Shown here piece after piece: positions 15,612 to 23,518 of a stretch of DNA of 26,537 bases (positions within the stretch are counted from its first letter, which is position 1; each line of letters begins with the position of its first letter). The stretch spans positions 1 to 26,537 of the forward strand of contig JACRDZ010000245.1 in NCBI GenBank assembly GCA_016212735.1. Reading direction: 5' to 3'. Made by a program: the position numbers and the translations under genes. A model generated the notes under the pieces. It ran no database searches. It was not told the DNA's origin and saw only the letters and a program-made list of their open reading frames with translations. The stretch comes from Candidatus Firestoneibacteriota bacterium (GTDB lineage Bacteria > JACRDZ01).

Positions 15612-17717
15612 ATGCGTAAATACTGTATAAATTTATTTATTATATGTTTATTATTAATTTTAAATTCATGTGCAAGTCATAATACATATAGAACAAAAGA
15701 ACAAAAAATTTCTCCTGAAATAAAAATAGCTGTTGAAAAAGCTATCGAGAAAATTAAACCGGCACTTGTAAGAATTTTTGTTGTTACCACAAGTTATGCA
15801 AATGGAAGAGAAATTAAGCATGAATCTGCCGGCAGCGGAGCAATTATTTCTCCTGATGGATATGTAATCACAAATCATCATGTTGTTGGTAAAGCAACAT
15901 ATATAGTATGTACCCTATTTGATAAAGAAGAAATTGAAGCAGAACTTATTGCTGCAGATCCGCTTGCTGATATAGCTATTATTAAACTTATCCCTCGTGA
16001 AAAAAAAATATTTCACACAGCCTCATTTGGCAACTCGTCACTTATTAAAGTCGGAGATAGCGTGCTTGCAATGGGAAGCCCTCTTGCTCTATCACAATCA
16101 GTTACAATGGGAATTGTAAGCAACACAGAACTCGTTATGCCGCAATTTTTCTGGCCGTTTAATAAGTTTGAACTTGAAGGAGAAAATATAGGATCAATAG
16201 TAAGATGGATCGGACATGATGCCCCTATATACGGCGGAAATTCAGGAGGGCCTCTTGTTAATCTTGATGGTGAAATAATCGGTATTAATGAAATGGGAAT
16301 GGGATTATCAGGAGCTATTCCCGGAAATCTTGCAAAAAAAGTTGCTGAGGAATTAATCCAAAATAAAGAAGTTACCAGAAGCTGGATCGGGCTTGAGATT
16401 CAACCTCTTTTAAAATCATCGGGATATAAAGAAGGAGTGCTTGTAAGCGGAGTAATTGAAGATTCTCCCGCACAAAAAGCCGGCTTTTTACCTGGTGATA
16501 TTCTTTTAAAAATAGCTGATAAAAATGTTCTGGTTAATTTCGTTGAGCAACTGCCAATATTTAATCAACAGCTCATGGAACTTTCTATAGATAAAAATGT
16601 TGATGCTATTGTATTACGCAATAATAAGGAGCTTAAAATAGAAGTTATTCCCACTAAAAGAGAAAAAGTACGTCCTCCGATAAGTGAAGTAAAATCATGG
16701 GGAATGACAGCTAGCAATCTTTCTCTGGTTGTGGCTCAGGAAATGCGCAGAAAAACAAATAAAGGAGTAATAATCACAAGCATACGACCTGGTGGTCCAT
16801 GTGATGAAGCAAAACCAGCTATCAGAGTCAATGATGTAATAGTTGAAATAAATGGTATTCAAATTAATAGCATTAATGATCTTCTGGCAATATCAGAAAA
16901 AATACTTTTAAAAAAGACTTTTCAAATACCAGCTTTAGTTAGCTTTGAAAGGAATCAAGAAAAATATATAACTGTTGTAAAAATCGGAGACAAAATTTTA
17001 GAAGATAGAGGTAGTGAAGCAAAAAAAGCATGGCTTGGTGTTGGGATACAGGTATTGACACATGATATTGCCAATATATTAGGAATTCCAAACAGTACAG
17101 GCGTGCGCATAACATCTGTATATCCCGGAAGTCCTGCTGGGAAAGCAGGGCTTTTAGTAGGAGATTTTATTATTGAATTGGATGGAGAAACCATATCAAG
17201 CTCAGAACCTCAGGATATTGAAGTTTTGCCTGTTCTAATAAGACAATACAAAATAGGTTCTGTTGTAGAATTTACTATACTTAGAAATGAAGCTGCCGAT
17301 AAAAATACTGTAACCGGGATTCCAACACTAACAAAAATGAAAATAAAAGCTGAGCTGGGCTCAACTCCTGCTTTAGCAAAAGAAATGAAAAAATATCGCG
17401 ATAAAAACTTTGAATTTACAGTTAGAGATATAACCTTAATGGATAAAATTGATACCAATAGCATTACAAATGAAAATATAGGTGTATTCGTGGAAGCCGT
17501 TGAAGAAGGCGGATGGGCAGCATTAGGCTATATGGCTGTCGGGGACATTATTTTATCAATAAACGGAGAACCTATATCAGACTCAAATAGTACAAAAAAA
17601 ATTATGCAGGAAATAAAATTAAAAAACCTTGAACGCATTGTTTTTCAGGTACAAAGAGGTATTCATAAATTATTTATAGAATTAAAAGTTGATAAAAGGA
17701 GAAAAGATGAAATTTAA
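15612..17717 (+). CDS. HtrA/DegP-like lipoprotein serine protease with multiple PDZ domains
   Basis: A 701-residue trypsin-fold protease of the HtrA family, which degrades or refolds damaged envelope proteins. A lipoprotein signal ends in the lipobox LNSC (C20), so it should be membrane-anchored outside the cytoplasm. The catalytic triad is intact: H90 (ITNHHVV), D120 (ADIAIIKL) and S211 (GGNSGGPL). After the protease domain (about 38-240) come several PDZ-like domains, seen from repeats such as DSPAQKAGFLPGDILLKI, GGPCDEAKPAIRVNDVIVEI, GSPAGKAGLLVGDFIIEL and GGWAALGYMAVGDIILSI. That makes about four, whereas DegP has two. The start ATG at 15612 follows AAAGGA at 7 nt. Its 3' end overlaps the next gene by 11 nt. 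The gene may recognise exported substrates through its PDZ array. Confidence 0.92.
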   Translation: MRKYCINLFIICLLLILNSCASHNTYRTKEQKISPEIKIAVEKAIEKIKPALVRIFVVTTSYANGREIKHESAGSGAIISPDGYVITNHHVVGKATYIVCTLFDKEEIEAELIAADPLADIAIIKLIPREKKIFHTASFGNSSLIKVGDSVLAMGSPLALSQSVTMGIVSNTELVMPQFFWPFNKFELEGENIGSIVRWIGHDAPIYGGNSGGPLVNLDGEIIGINEMGMGLSGAIPGNLAKKVAEELIQNKEVTRSWIGLEIQPLLKSSGYKEGVLVSGVIEDSPAQKAGFLPGDILLKIADKNVLVNFVEQLPIFNQQLMELSIDKNVDAIVLRNNKELKIEVIPTKREKVRPPISEVKSWGMTASNLSLVVAQEMRRKTNKGVIITSIRPGGPCDEAKPAIRVNDVIVEINGIQINSINDLLAISEKILLKKTFQIPALVSFERNQEKYITVVKIGDKILEDRGSEAKKAWLGVGIQVLTHDIANILGIPNSTGVRITSVYPGSPAGKAGLLVGDFIIELDGETISSSEPQDIEVLPVLIRQYKIGSVVEFTILRNEAADKNTVTGIPTLTKMKIKAELGSTPALAKEMKKYRDKNFEFTVRDITLMDKIDTNSITNENIGVFVEAVEEGGWAALGYMAVGDIILSINGEPISDSNSTKKIMQEIKLKNLERIVFQVQRGIHKLFIELKVDKRRKDEI

Positions 17718-18633
17718 TTTAATGTATAGAAAATTGAAAAAGCAGATTCTTCAGTCACTTTGTTCCTTCAGAATGACATCCACCGTTAGCTGTCATTCTG
17801 AGCGAAGCGAAGAATCTGCTTTTAATTTAAAAAAAATATTGTTTTGCATTCTTGTGTTTTGTTCCGGTAGTGTATTTGCCGATGAGACTGCAATAAGCGG
17901 AAAAAATATTGCCTCAAAATGGGAAAATGCTATAATAATTGTAAAAATAACTATTAAACAAAAAATGATACTTAAAGGAAAAGAACTTTATAATTCGGAA
18001 GAAAAACTTGAAATTAACGGTACAGTATTGGATTCTACAGGGCTTGTAGTTTCCTCTCTTCAAGAAACCGATCCTTCGGCATTTATTGAAAACATGATGC
18101 AAGGGATGCCTGATGATGACAAACCAAAACATGAGAGTGAAATTACTGACATAAAAATTCGTTTTTCAAAAAACAATGAAATACCGGCAAAAATAGTACT
18201 TAGAGATAAAGATATCGATTTAGCTTTTATTCGTCCGATTAATAAAATAAAAGAAAATGTTCAATACATCAATCTTAAAGACAGCGTACAGCCTGAAATT
18301 TTAGACCGGATCATATGCCTTGATAGATTGGGTAAGATAGCCAATGAAGTAACTTATATAGGAACAGGGCGCATTCAGGCTATCGTAAACAAGCCGCGCA
18401 CATTTTACATTCCTGATGAAAATGTCACTTCAGGACTTGGCATTCCGGTATTTTCACAAGAAAAAGAAAAAATAATCGGGATCATGTTACTACGTTCATT
18501 AAACAATCAAGATAATACAGGGAGATCATTCTTCAGCAGAAAAAGTGCAGCAACTGCAATACCAATTATAATGCCTACATCTGAAATTGCAGGCGTTTCT
18601 TCACAAGTTCCTGCTTATGAAGAAAAACAATGA
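17707..18633 (+). CDS. Exported degenerate trypsin-like protein with repeat-derived N-terminus
   Basis: A 308-residue protein that appears related to the preceding protease but lacks its catalytic residues. GTVLDSTGLVVSSLQ stands where the His loop would be (no His). DIDLAFIRP aligns with the Asp strand, and TSGLGIPVF replaces GNSGGPL. It is probably a non-catalytic partner. The N-terminus is unusual: MKFNL is followed by 36 residues including the repeat-encoded CHSERSEESA, then a good signal peptide (LKKILFCILVFCSGSVFA). Removing 108 nt, the insertion plus one 10-bp duplication, restores a continuous MKFNLKKILFCILV signal peptide. Start: ATG at 17707 with AAAGGAG 5 nt upstream. A TTG at 17689 lacks such a site. 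Whether the signal peptide still works behind about 40 extra residues is unknown. Confidence 0.75.
   Translation: MKFNLMYRKLKKQILQSLCSFRMTSTVSCHSERSEESAFNLKKILFCILVFCSGSVFADETAISGKNIASKWENAIIIVKITIKQKMILKGKELYNSEEKLEINGTVLDSTGLVVSSLQETDPSAFIENMMQGMPDDDKPKHESEITDIKIRFSKNNEIPAKIVLRDKDIDLAFIRPINKIKENVQYINLKDSVQPEILDRIICLDRLGKIANEVTYIGTGRIQAIVNKPRTFYIPDENVTSGLGIPVFSQEKEKIIGIMLLRSLNNQDNTGRSFFSRKSAATAIPIIMPTSEIAGVSSQVPAYEEKQ
17713..17830. mobile_element. Family-1 mini-element with 10-bp target duplication
   Basis: The 98-bp element (17723-17820) is flanked by perfect direct repeats TTTAATTTAA at 17713-17722 and 17821-17830. Its ends carry inverted copies AGCAGATTCTTC / GAAGAATCTGCT, with inner arms TCAGAATGACA / TGTCATTCTGA. 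It begins TGTATAGAAAATTGAAAA, nearly the same as the start of the copy at 21405. It encodes no protein of its own. It looks like a non-autonomous transposable element (MITE-like) inserted into an AT-rich site. Confidence 0.75.
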
Positions 18634-19997
18634 AAAACATAATAAATATTTCTTTAATTAAATCAGCTATCAGCTATCAGCCATCAGCTAATAATAATAT
18701 TCAACCCATATTGGATAAAGCATTAAAATTAAAAAAACTTAGTCTGAATGAAATTGCTGTATTACTACATGTTGAAGATAAAAAAAATCTAAAAAAAATT
18801 TATACTGCTGCTTCAAAGCTAAAAGAAATTGTTTTCGGAAAACGTGTTGTGCTTTTCACACCTCTATATATAAGCAATGAATGCGTTAATAATTGTTTAT
18901 ATTGCGGGTTCAGGAGTGCTAATAAATCCACTTCACGCATAACAATGACTATTCCTCAAATAATTGAGCAGGCAAAAATATTAGAAAAAACAGGCTTTAA
19001 AAGAATACTTTTGGTTGCAAGTGAAAACCCAAAAAAAGTTACCATTTCATATATTACATCAGCAATAAAAGCGATTTATAAAAATACCAATATCCGCATT
19101 GTGCATCTTAATTCCGCTCCTTTTGATGCAACAAAATTTAGCAAGCTGCATAAAGCCGGACTTGGCGTATATCAACTTTTTCAGGAAACATATCATCCTG
19201 AAACATATTTTCACATGCATCCGGGAGAACATGAAAAAGAATATTACTATAGAATTACAGCTATGGATAGAGCGATTGAAGGAGGGATCAATGATATTGG
19301 GATAGGAGCGCTTTTTGGATTATATGATTATAAATTTGAAACTCTATCTCTCATTGCACATTCAAGACATCTGGAAAAAAAATTCGGATGTGCTGCTCAT
19401 ACCATATCTGTTCCAAGACTGCGTCCTGCCGAAGGCGCTTCTGTCCAAAAAACAAAATATGTACTTAATGATAAAAATTTCAAAAAAGTTATAGCTGTTC
19501 TTAGACTGGCTGTTCCAACTGCCGGAATTGTTGTGAGCACACGTGAAAGCGCCAGATTACGTAATTACATTATAAATATCGGTGCATCACAAATAAGCGC
19601 TGGATCTCGCACTTCACCGTGCGGTTATTCTCAGAATAAAAAAGAATTGCTTGAACAATTTAAAATAGAAGATTCTCGTCCTCTGGATAAAGTTATTTTC
19701 GATCTGGCAAAACACAATACAATTCCAAGTCTTTGCACAACCTGTTATAGAGTTGGACGAACAGGACATACCTTTACAAAACAAGCTCGAAAAGGAGTAA
19801 TAAAAAATTTCTGCCTGCCGAACGCACTTTTGACACTGGAAGAATATATCCTTGATTATGCTGATTTACAAACTAAAAACATTTGTGATAAAATAGTTCA
19901 TAACTATTTAAAAAATAGTAAAAAATACGGATTACCAAAAAATTTCGTTTCAAAATTAGAATCAATAAAAAATGGCAAACGAGATGTATACTATTAG
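18630..19997 (+). CDS. hydG: HydG-type radical SAM tyrosine lyase
   Basis: This 455-residue radical SAM enzyme carries the N-terminal cluster motif CX3CX2C (C85, C89, C92, in SNECVNNCLYCGF) and a C-terminal CX2CX22C motif (C369, C372, C395). That C-terminal site is typical of HydG, which splits tyrosine and builds the Fe(CO)2CN synthon for [FeFe]-hydrogenase; ThiH lacks it. Further HydG-like blocks are YQLFQETYHPETY, GALFGLYDYKFE, HTISVPRLRPAEGA, SAGSRTSP and the C-terminal PNALLTLEEYILDYA. ATG at 18630 overlaps the upstream stop by 4 nt. Residues 11-20 (KSAISYQPSA) are encoded by an AGCTATCAGC repeat in the unconserved N-terminus. No other hydrogenase gene is visible, and ThiS follows directly, so a thiazole-type role cannot be excluded. 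Confidence 0.85.
   Translation: MKNIINISLIKSAISYQPSANNNIQPILDKALKLKKLSLNEIAVLLHVEDKKNLKKIYTAASKLKEIVFGKRVVLFTPLYISNECVNNCLYCGFRSANKSTSRITMTIPQIIEQAKILEKTGFKRILLVASENPKKVTISYITSAIKAIYKNTNIRIVHLNSAPFDATKFSKLHKAGLGVYQLFQETYHPETYFHMHPGEHEKEYYYRITAMDRAIEGGINDIGIGALFGLYDYKFETLSLIAHSRHLEKKFGCAAHTISVPRLRPAEGASVQKTKYVLNDKNFKKVIAVLRLAVPTAGIVVSTRESARLRNYIINIGASQISAGSRTSPCGYSQNKKELLEQFKIEDSRPLDKVIFDLAKHNTIPSLCTTCYRVGRTGHTFTKQARKGVIKNFCLPNALLTLEEYILDYADLQTKNICDKIVHNYLKNSKKYGLPKNFVSKLESIKNGKRDVYY
18663..18691. repeat. AGCTATCAGC tandem repeat inside hydG
   Basis: TCAGCTATCAGCTATCAGCC followed by ATCAGCTAA lies within the 5' coding part of hydG and is translated as ISYQPSA. It shares its unit with the hairpin at 15540-15568. 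It falls in the variable N-terminus, ahead of the conserved domain, so it is probably tolerated. Confidence 0.7.
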
Positions 19998-20005
19998 GAG
20001 AAATC

Positions 20006-20209
20006 ATGATTAAAGTGATTTTAAATGGAGAGAATAGAATAATAAATAGTAATCTTACTGTAAGCGGTTTACTTAAAGAACTGGAACTTGAAGCTCGTAA
20101 GGTAGCAATCGAAGTCAATCTAAAAGTAATCTCAAAACCAGCATATGATTCTACTGCTATAAATAATGCAGATAGAATAGAAATCATACATCTGGTCGGT
20201 GGAGGATAG
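20006..20209 (+). CDS. thiS: ThiS-type sulfur carrier protein
   Basis: A 67-residue ubiquitin-fold protein ending in Gly-Gly (LVGGG), the tail that is adenylated and thiocarboxylated in ThiS/MoaD-type sulfur carriers. MIKVILNGENR and the short length fit ThiS, which donates sulfur to the thiamine thiazole ring. ATG at 20006 has AGGAG 5 nt upstream, overlapping the hydG stop. thiG and thiF are not in the window, so the acceptor pathway is uncertain. Other small sulfur carriers are possible. The codons for its Gly-Gly-Gly tail contain GGAGG, which may serve as the ribosome binding site of bioF. Confidence 0.82.
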   Translation: MIKVILNGENRIINSNLTVSGLLKELELEARKVAIEVNLKVISKPAYDSTAINNADRIEIIHLVGGG

Positions 20210-20216
20210 AGAAAAA

Positions 20217-21404
20217 TTGGATAACAGCTTCCTAAATGAAATAAAAAAAGAATTTGAAACTCTGGAAAAAAACAATGCTTTCCGAACTCTTAAAAAAATA
20301 ACAAGTCCATGTTCTTCACACATCACAATAAATAACAAAAAAACGCTGAATTTTTGTTCTAATAATTATTTAGGATTTACAACTAATCCGGATGTTATTG
20401 ATTATAGTATAAAAATATTAAAAGAATATGGGACAGGAGCCGGAGCTTCAAGATTAATAGCGGGTAATCTATCTCCTCATTTTGTCCTGGAACAAAAACT
20501 GGCTGAATTTTTAGGGACTGAAGATACTCTTGTTTTTTCAAGCGGGTATCAAGCTAACATAGGTGTTATCACAGCATTGGCAGGGCATAATGATGCATTA
20601 TTTTGTGATCGGCTTTGTCATGCCAGCATAATCGATGGAGCAATGCTTAGCAAGGCAAAATTATTTCGTTATCCGCATAAAGACTGTCAAACTTTGAAAA
20701 AATTATTAGACAAACACAAAAATACATATAAACATAAAATTATCATTACTGAATCAGTTTTTAGCATGGATGGAGATATAGCTCCACTTTTGGAATTAGT
20801 AAAAATAGCAAAAAAATTTAATTGCTTATTAATAATTGATGAAGCTCATGCTATTGGAGTTATTGGGGAAAATGGTCGTGGAGTTTATGAGTTATTCGGA
20901 ATCAAACTCGATGATTCATTATTAATTATTGGGACATTAGGTAAAGCATTGGGCAGCGCAGGAGCATTTGTTGCTTGCAATCAAACACTCAAAAATTATT
21001 TTATTAATAAGTCGCGCAGTTTTATTTTTACAACCGCACCTACTCCTGTAAGTATGGCTACGGCAATTAAATCTATTGAGCTTATTAAAAGCTCAACCGA
21101 ATCAAGAAAAAATTTACTTGATAATGCACAAAAATTTCGTACTGAGCTCAAGACGCTGGGATTCGATTGTTTGGAAAGCGAGACACAAATTATTCCTGTG
21201 ATTATCGGTGACAACAAAAAAACAGTATTATTCAGTAAACTCTTATTGGAAAAAGGAATATATATTCTTGGTATCCGCCCCCCTACTGTTCCGCTGAATA
21301 CTGCCAGGTTAAGAATTTCTATTATGGCTACACATACGAAAGATGAAATAAAAGAATGCATAAATGCTTTAAAATCAATAGGGAAAGAACTTGAGATAAT
21401 TTAA
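20217..21404 (+). CDS. bioF: 8-amino-7-oxononanoate synthase (KAPA synthase)
   Basis: A PLP-dependent enzyme of the alpha-oxoamine synthase family that condenses pimeloyl-ACP or -CoA with alanine in biotin synthesis. Motifs: NFCSNNYLGF, GTGAGASRLIAGN, DRLCHASIIDGA, the PLP Asp in IDEAHAIG, and the PLP Lys in GTLGKALGSAG. The size of about 395 residues is normal. The start is uncertain. TTG at 20217 has GGAGG 11 nt upstream; GTG at 20199 would add 6 residues but lacks a ribosome binding site and overlaps thiS by 11 nt. 2-amino-3-ketobutyrate ligase (Kbl) is a close relative, but bioC directly downstream argues for bioF. bioA, bioD and bioB are not in the window. Confidence 0.88.
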   Translation: MDNSFLNEIKKEFETLEKNNAFRTLKKITSPCSSHITINNKKTLNFCSNNYLGFTTNPDVIDYSIKILKEYGTGAGASRLIAGNLSPHFVLEQKLAEFLGTEDTLVFSSGYQANIGVITALAGHNDALFCDRLCHASIIDGAMLSKAKLFRYPHKDCQTLKKLLDKHKNTYKHKIIITESVFSMDGDIAPLLELVKIAKKFNCLLIIDEAHAIGVIGENGRGVYELFGIKLDDSLLIIGTLGKALGSAGAFVACNQTLKNYFINKSRSFIFTTAPTPVSMATAIKSIELIKSSTESRKNLLDNAQKFRTELKTLGFDCLESETQIIPVIIGDNKKTVLFSKLLLEKGIYILGIRPPTVPLNTARLRISIMATHTKDEIKECINALKSIGKELEII

Positions 21405-21503
21405 GGTATAGGAAATTAAAAACAGATTCTTCAGTCGTTTCACTCCTTCAGAATGACATATACGAACAGTGTCATTCTGAGCGAAGCGAAGAATCTGCTT
21501 TAA
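21400..21503. mobile_element. Family-1 mini-element between bioF and bioC
   Basis: The 94-bp element (21405-21498) is flanked by TTTAA at 21400-21404 and 21499-21503. It starts GGTATAGGAAATTAAAAA and carries inverted arms of the CAGATTCTTC / GAAGAATCTG and TCAGAATGACA / TGTCATTCTGA type, like the copy at 17723-17820. The left duplication contains the bioF stop codon. Removing the element would place bioC about 7 nt after bioF. Confidence 0.65.
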
Positions 21504-21510
21504 TAAAAAA

Positions 21511-22296
21511 ATGCACAAAAAAATAATTCAAAAACATTTCTCACAAAAAGCTAAAACATATGATAAATATGCTATATTGCCGCAAAACTTAGCTAAATAT
21601 CTTATTGAATACATTTCAGTAAATATAAATTTGTTAAATCCCAGCAATGGATTAATCTTAGATATTGGGACAGGTACCGGCGATCTTCTTTTGCAATTGG
21701 CAAATATATTTACACAAGCTTCAATCATCGGCTGTGATATTGCTCCCGGTATGATTAAAGAAGCGCAAAAAAAAATAAAAACACAAAAAAAAATAAAATT
21801 AATATGCGCAGATGCGGAGAACATACCTCTATTAGATAACTCATGTAATTTGTTGATATCGAATGCAACATATCAATGGATTTTCAATCTTTTGCTGGCA
21901 TTTCAAGAAGCCCATAGAATATTATTACCCGGAGGAAAATTTGTATTTACTATTTTCGGATCCCAAACATTACATGAACTAGTAGAAGCTGGCAGTCATA
22001 AGGTTAAGCACATAAAATTTAAAAATAAAGAAGAGTTGCAAATAGTTTTAGAACAAGCTAATTTTGTAATTGATGAGTTCAAAATCATTAGTTTTACTCT
22101 TTATTATCCTGATGTATTTTCTCTTTTGCAATCCATGAAAAATATGGGGGCAGGTAATATATTTTGGGAAAAGGGCTTAGGCGGACGAACTTTCCTTAAA
22201 AATCTGGATGATAATTATTCAAAATTTTTCAAGACAGAAAAAGGGTTGCCTGCCACATTTGAAGCATATCTAATTTCTGCAAGTAAATTAAATTAA
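21511..22296 (+). CDS. bioC: Malonyl-ACP O-methyltransferase BioC
   Basis: This 261-residue SAM-dependent methyltransferase primes pimelate synthesis by methylating malonyl-ACP. The N-terminal FSQKAKTYDKYAILPQNLAKYL is characteristic of BioC (pattern F-x3-A-x2-Y-D-x-Y-A). The SAM-binding motif is LDIGTGTGDLL, with further motifs IGCDIAPGMI, NATYQWI and RILLPGGKFVF. Length is normal. ATG at 21511 has no ribosome binding site, only AT-rich element DNA (a mini-element ends 8 nt upstream), so translation is probably weak or depends on coupling. A general class I methyltransferase is the alternative, but the adjacent bioF supports BioC. Confidence 0.82.
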   Translation: MHKKIIQKHFSQKAKTYDKYAILPQNLAKYLIEYISVNINLLNPSNGLILDIGTGTGDLLLQLANIFTQASIIGCDIAPGMIKEAQKKIKTQKKIKLICADAENIPLLDNSCNLLISNATYQWIFNLLLAFQEAHRILLPGGKFVFTIFGSQTLHELVEAGSHKVKHIKFKNKEELQIVLEQANFVIDEFKIISFTLYYPDVFSLLQSMKNMGAGNIFWEKGLGGRTFLKNLDDNYSKFFKTEKGLPATFEAYLISASKLN

Positions 22297-22365
22297 GCCC
22301 GATAAATCGGGCAACTACAAATACAATAATTGTAGTCGCTCGATTTATCGAGCTGTATTAAATTA
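22287..22365. repeat. Cloverleaf-like palindromic element after bioC
   Basis: A 57-bp element (22297-22353) starts directly after the bioC stop. It contains hairpin GCCCGA-TAAA-TCGGGC, a central stem ACTACAA / TTGTAGT and hairpin GCTCGA-TTTA-TCGAGC. Differences between the two arms are compensated inside each hairpin. The 9-bp sequence ATTAAATTA lies on both sides (22287-22295 and 22357-22365), consistent with a target duplication. It may also terminate the operon. Confidence 0.65.
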
Positions 22366-22373
22366 TTTTTTAC

Positions 22374-22401
22374 TTGATTTTCCTTCTTCTAACTGTATAA
22401 T
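22374..22401 (+). promoter_or_regulatory. Promoter of bactofilin-cmk
   Basis: TTGATT (22374-22379), a 16-nt spacer and a consensus TATAAT (22396-22401) lie about 37 nt ahead of the bactofilin ATG. The -10 is part of a 12-bp palindrome GTATAATTATAC. Confidence 0.6.
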
Positions 22402-22438
22402 TATACAAAAATTAAAAATTGAAACAAAAGGAGATTAT

Positions 22439-22852
22439 ATGGCGCTTTTTAATAGTAAAAAAGATAATAACAATGAATTGGAATTTAATTCTAAAATAGA
22501 TTGTATTATTGATTCGGATACTACCTTTTCAGGAGAATTAGAATCCACAGGCTCTATGATTATTAATGGAATATTGAAAGGAAACAAATTAATTGCAAAA
22601 GGTAGCCTGACTATTGGAGAAACAGGCGCTGTGGATGCTGATATTGAAACTCATGATATAAAAATAGCAGGGATAGTAAATGGAAATATTAATGCTAAAG
22701 CAAAAATAGAAATCACTCAACAAGGGAGGCTTTATGGTGATATTCGCTCTCAGCGACTGCAAATAATTGATGGTGGAATTTTCGAAGGGACTTGTGCAAT
22801 GGGTGTTGTAAAAGAAGAAATTAAGCCTGCTTTATTAATGGAGAAGATATGA
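22439..22852 (+). CDS. Bactofilin
   Basis: A 137-residue bactofilin (formerly DUF583), a polymer-forming cytoskeletal protein with a right-handed beta-helix. The core consists of repeating short strands: TTFSGELESTGSMIINGILK, then LTIGETGAVDADIETHDIKI, then VNGNINAKAKIEI and RLYGDIRSQRLQI. Short charged tails lie on both sides, as usual. It can scaffold cell shape, polarity or envelope enzymes. ATG at 22439 has AAAAGGAG 5 nt upstream, and the stop overlaps the cmk start by 4 nt. A promoter is present just upstream. Confidence 0.9.
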   Translation: MALFNSKKDNNNELEFNSKIDCIIDSDTTFSGELESTGSMIINGILKGNKLIAKGSLTIGETGAVDADIETHDIKIAGIVNGNINAKAKIEITQQGRLYGDIRSQRLQIIDGGIFEGTCAMGVVKEEIKPALLMEKI

Positions 22853-23514
22853 ATAAAAATATAATCGTAGCCATAGATGGCCCTGTTGGAAGCGGAAAAA
22901 GCACAGTTGCCAAATTTCTAGCTGCTAAACTTGGATTCCTTTATATTGATACAGGAGCTATGTACAGAGCTGTTACTCTTAAAGTTATGAGAAATAATAT
23001 TGAATTAACCAATACTGAAAAGATAGCTAAGCTTGCTCAGGATACTGATATAAAGTTAGTTCAACAAAATAACAAACTCCATGTATATCTTGATAATGAA
23101 GATGTTTCCGAAGCTATTCGTGCACCTGAAGTAAGCCGCAACACCTCACCAGTATGCGATATAAAAGATGTAAGAAAACGTTTAGTAGCATTGCAGCAGG
23201 AGATGGGGAATGGAGGGAATATCGTTATGGAGGGGAGAGATATTTCGACAGTTGTTTTTCCACAAGCAAAAAAAAAATTTTATCTTGATGCTTCACTCGA
23301 TGAACGAGCAAAACGGCGTTTCTTAGAATTACAAAACAAAGGATTTAAAATTACTTTAGAAGAAGTTAAAAAAGATATAATCACAAGAGATGAACGTGAT
23401 AAAACAAGAGAATTAGGTGCACTAAAAAAACATCCTGATGCAGTAATTATTGATTCAACAAGTATCAGTCCTGAAGATGTTGTTAACAAAATGTTCGATA
23501 TTGTTCTTAAATAA
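22849..23514 (+). CDS. cmk: Cytidylate kinase
   Basis: A 221-residue P-loop kinase that converts CMP/dCMP to the diphosphates. Motifs: Walker A DGPVGSGKST (about residues 11-20), YIDTGAMYRAVTLK, the CMP-binding region SRNTSPVCDIKDVRKRL, GNIVMEGRDISTVVFP, and the lid with DERDKTRELGALKK. Length and order are typical. It overlaps bactofilin by 4 nt. It is followed, after a repeat-rich gap, by plsC; cmk-plsC is a common neighbourhood in bacteria. Confidence 0.95.
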   Translation: MNKNIIVAIDGPVGSGKSTVAKFLAAKLGFLYIDTGAMYRAVTLKVMRNNIELTNTEKIAKLAQDTDIKLVQQNNKLHVYLDNEDVSEAIRAPEVSRNTSPVCDIKDVRKRLVALQQEMGNGGNIVMEGRDISTVVFPQAKKKFYLDASLDERAKRRFLELQNKGFKITLEEVKKDIITRDERDKTRELGALKKHPDAVIIDSTSISPEDVVNKMFDIVLK

Positions 23515-23518
23515 AAAT

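Noticed and set aside
18630..19997. ThiH (thiamine tyrosine lyase), suggested by the neighbouring thiS
   Set aside because: The C-terminal CX2CX22C site and several HydG blocks are present, whereas ThiH lacks that site. The ThiS neighbour is kept as a finding.
20217..21404. 2-amino-3-ketobutyrate CoA ligase (Kbl)
   Set aside because: Same family, but bioC follows directly and no threonine dehydrogenase gene is present.
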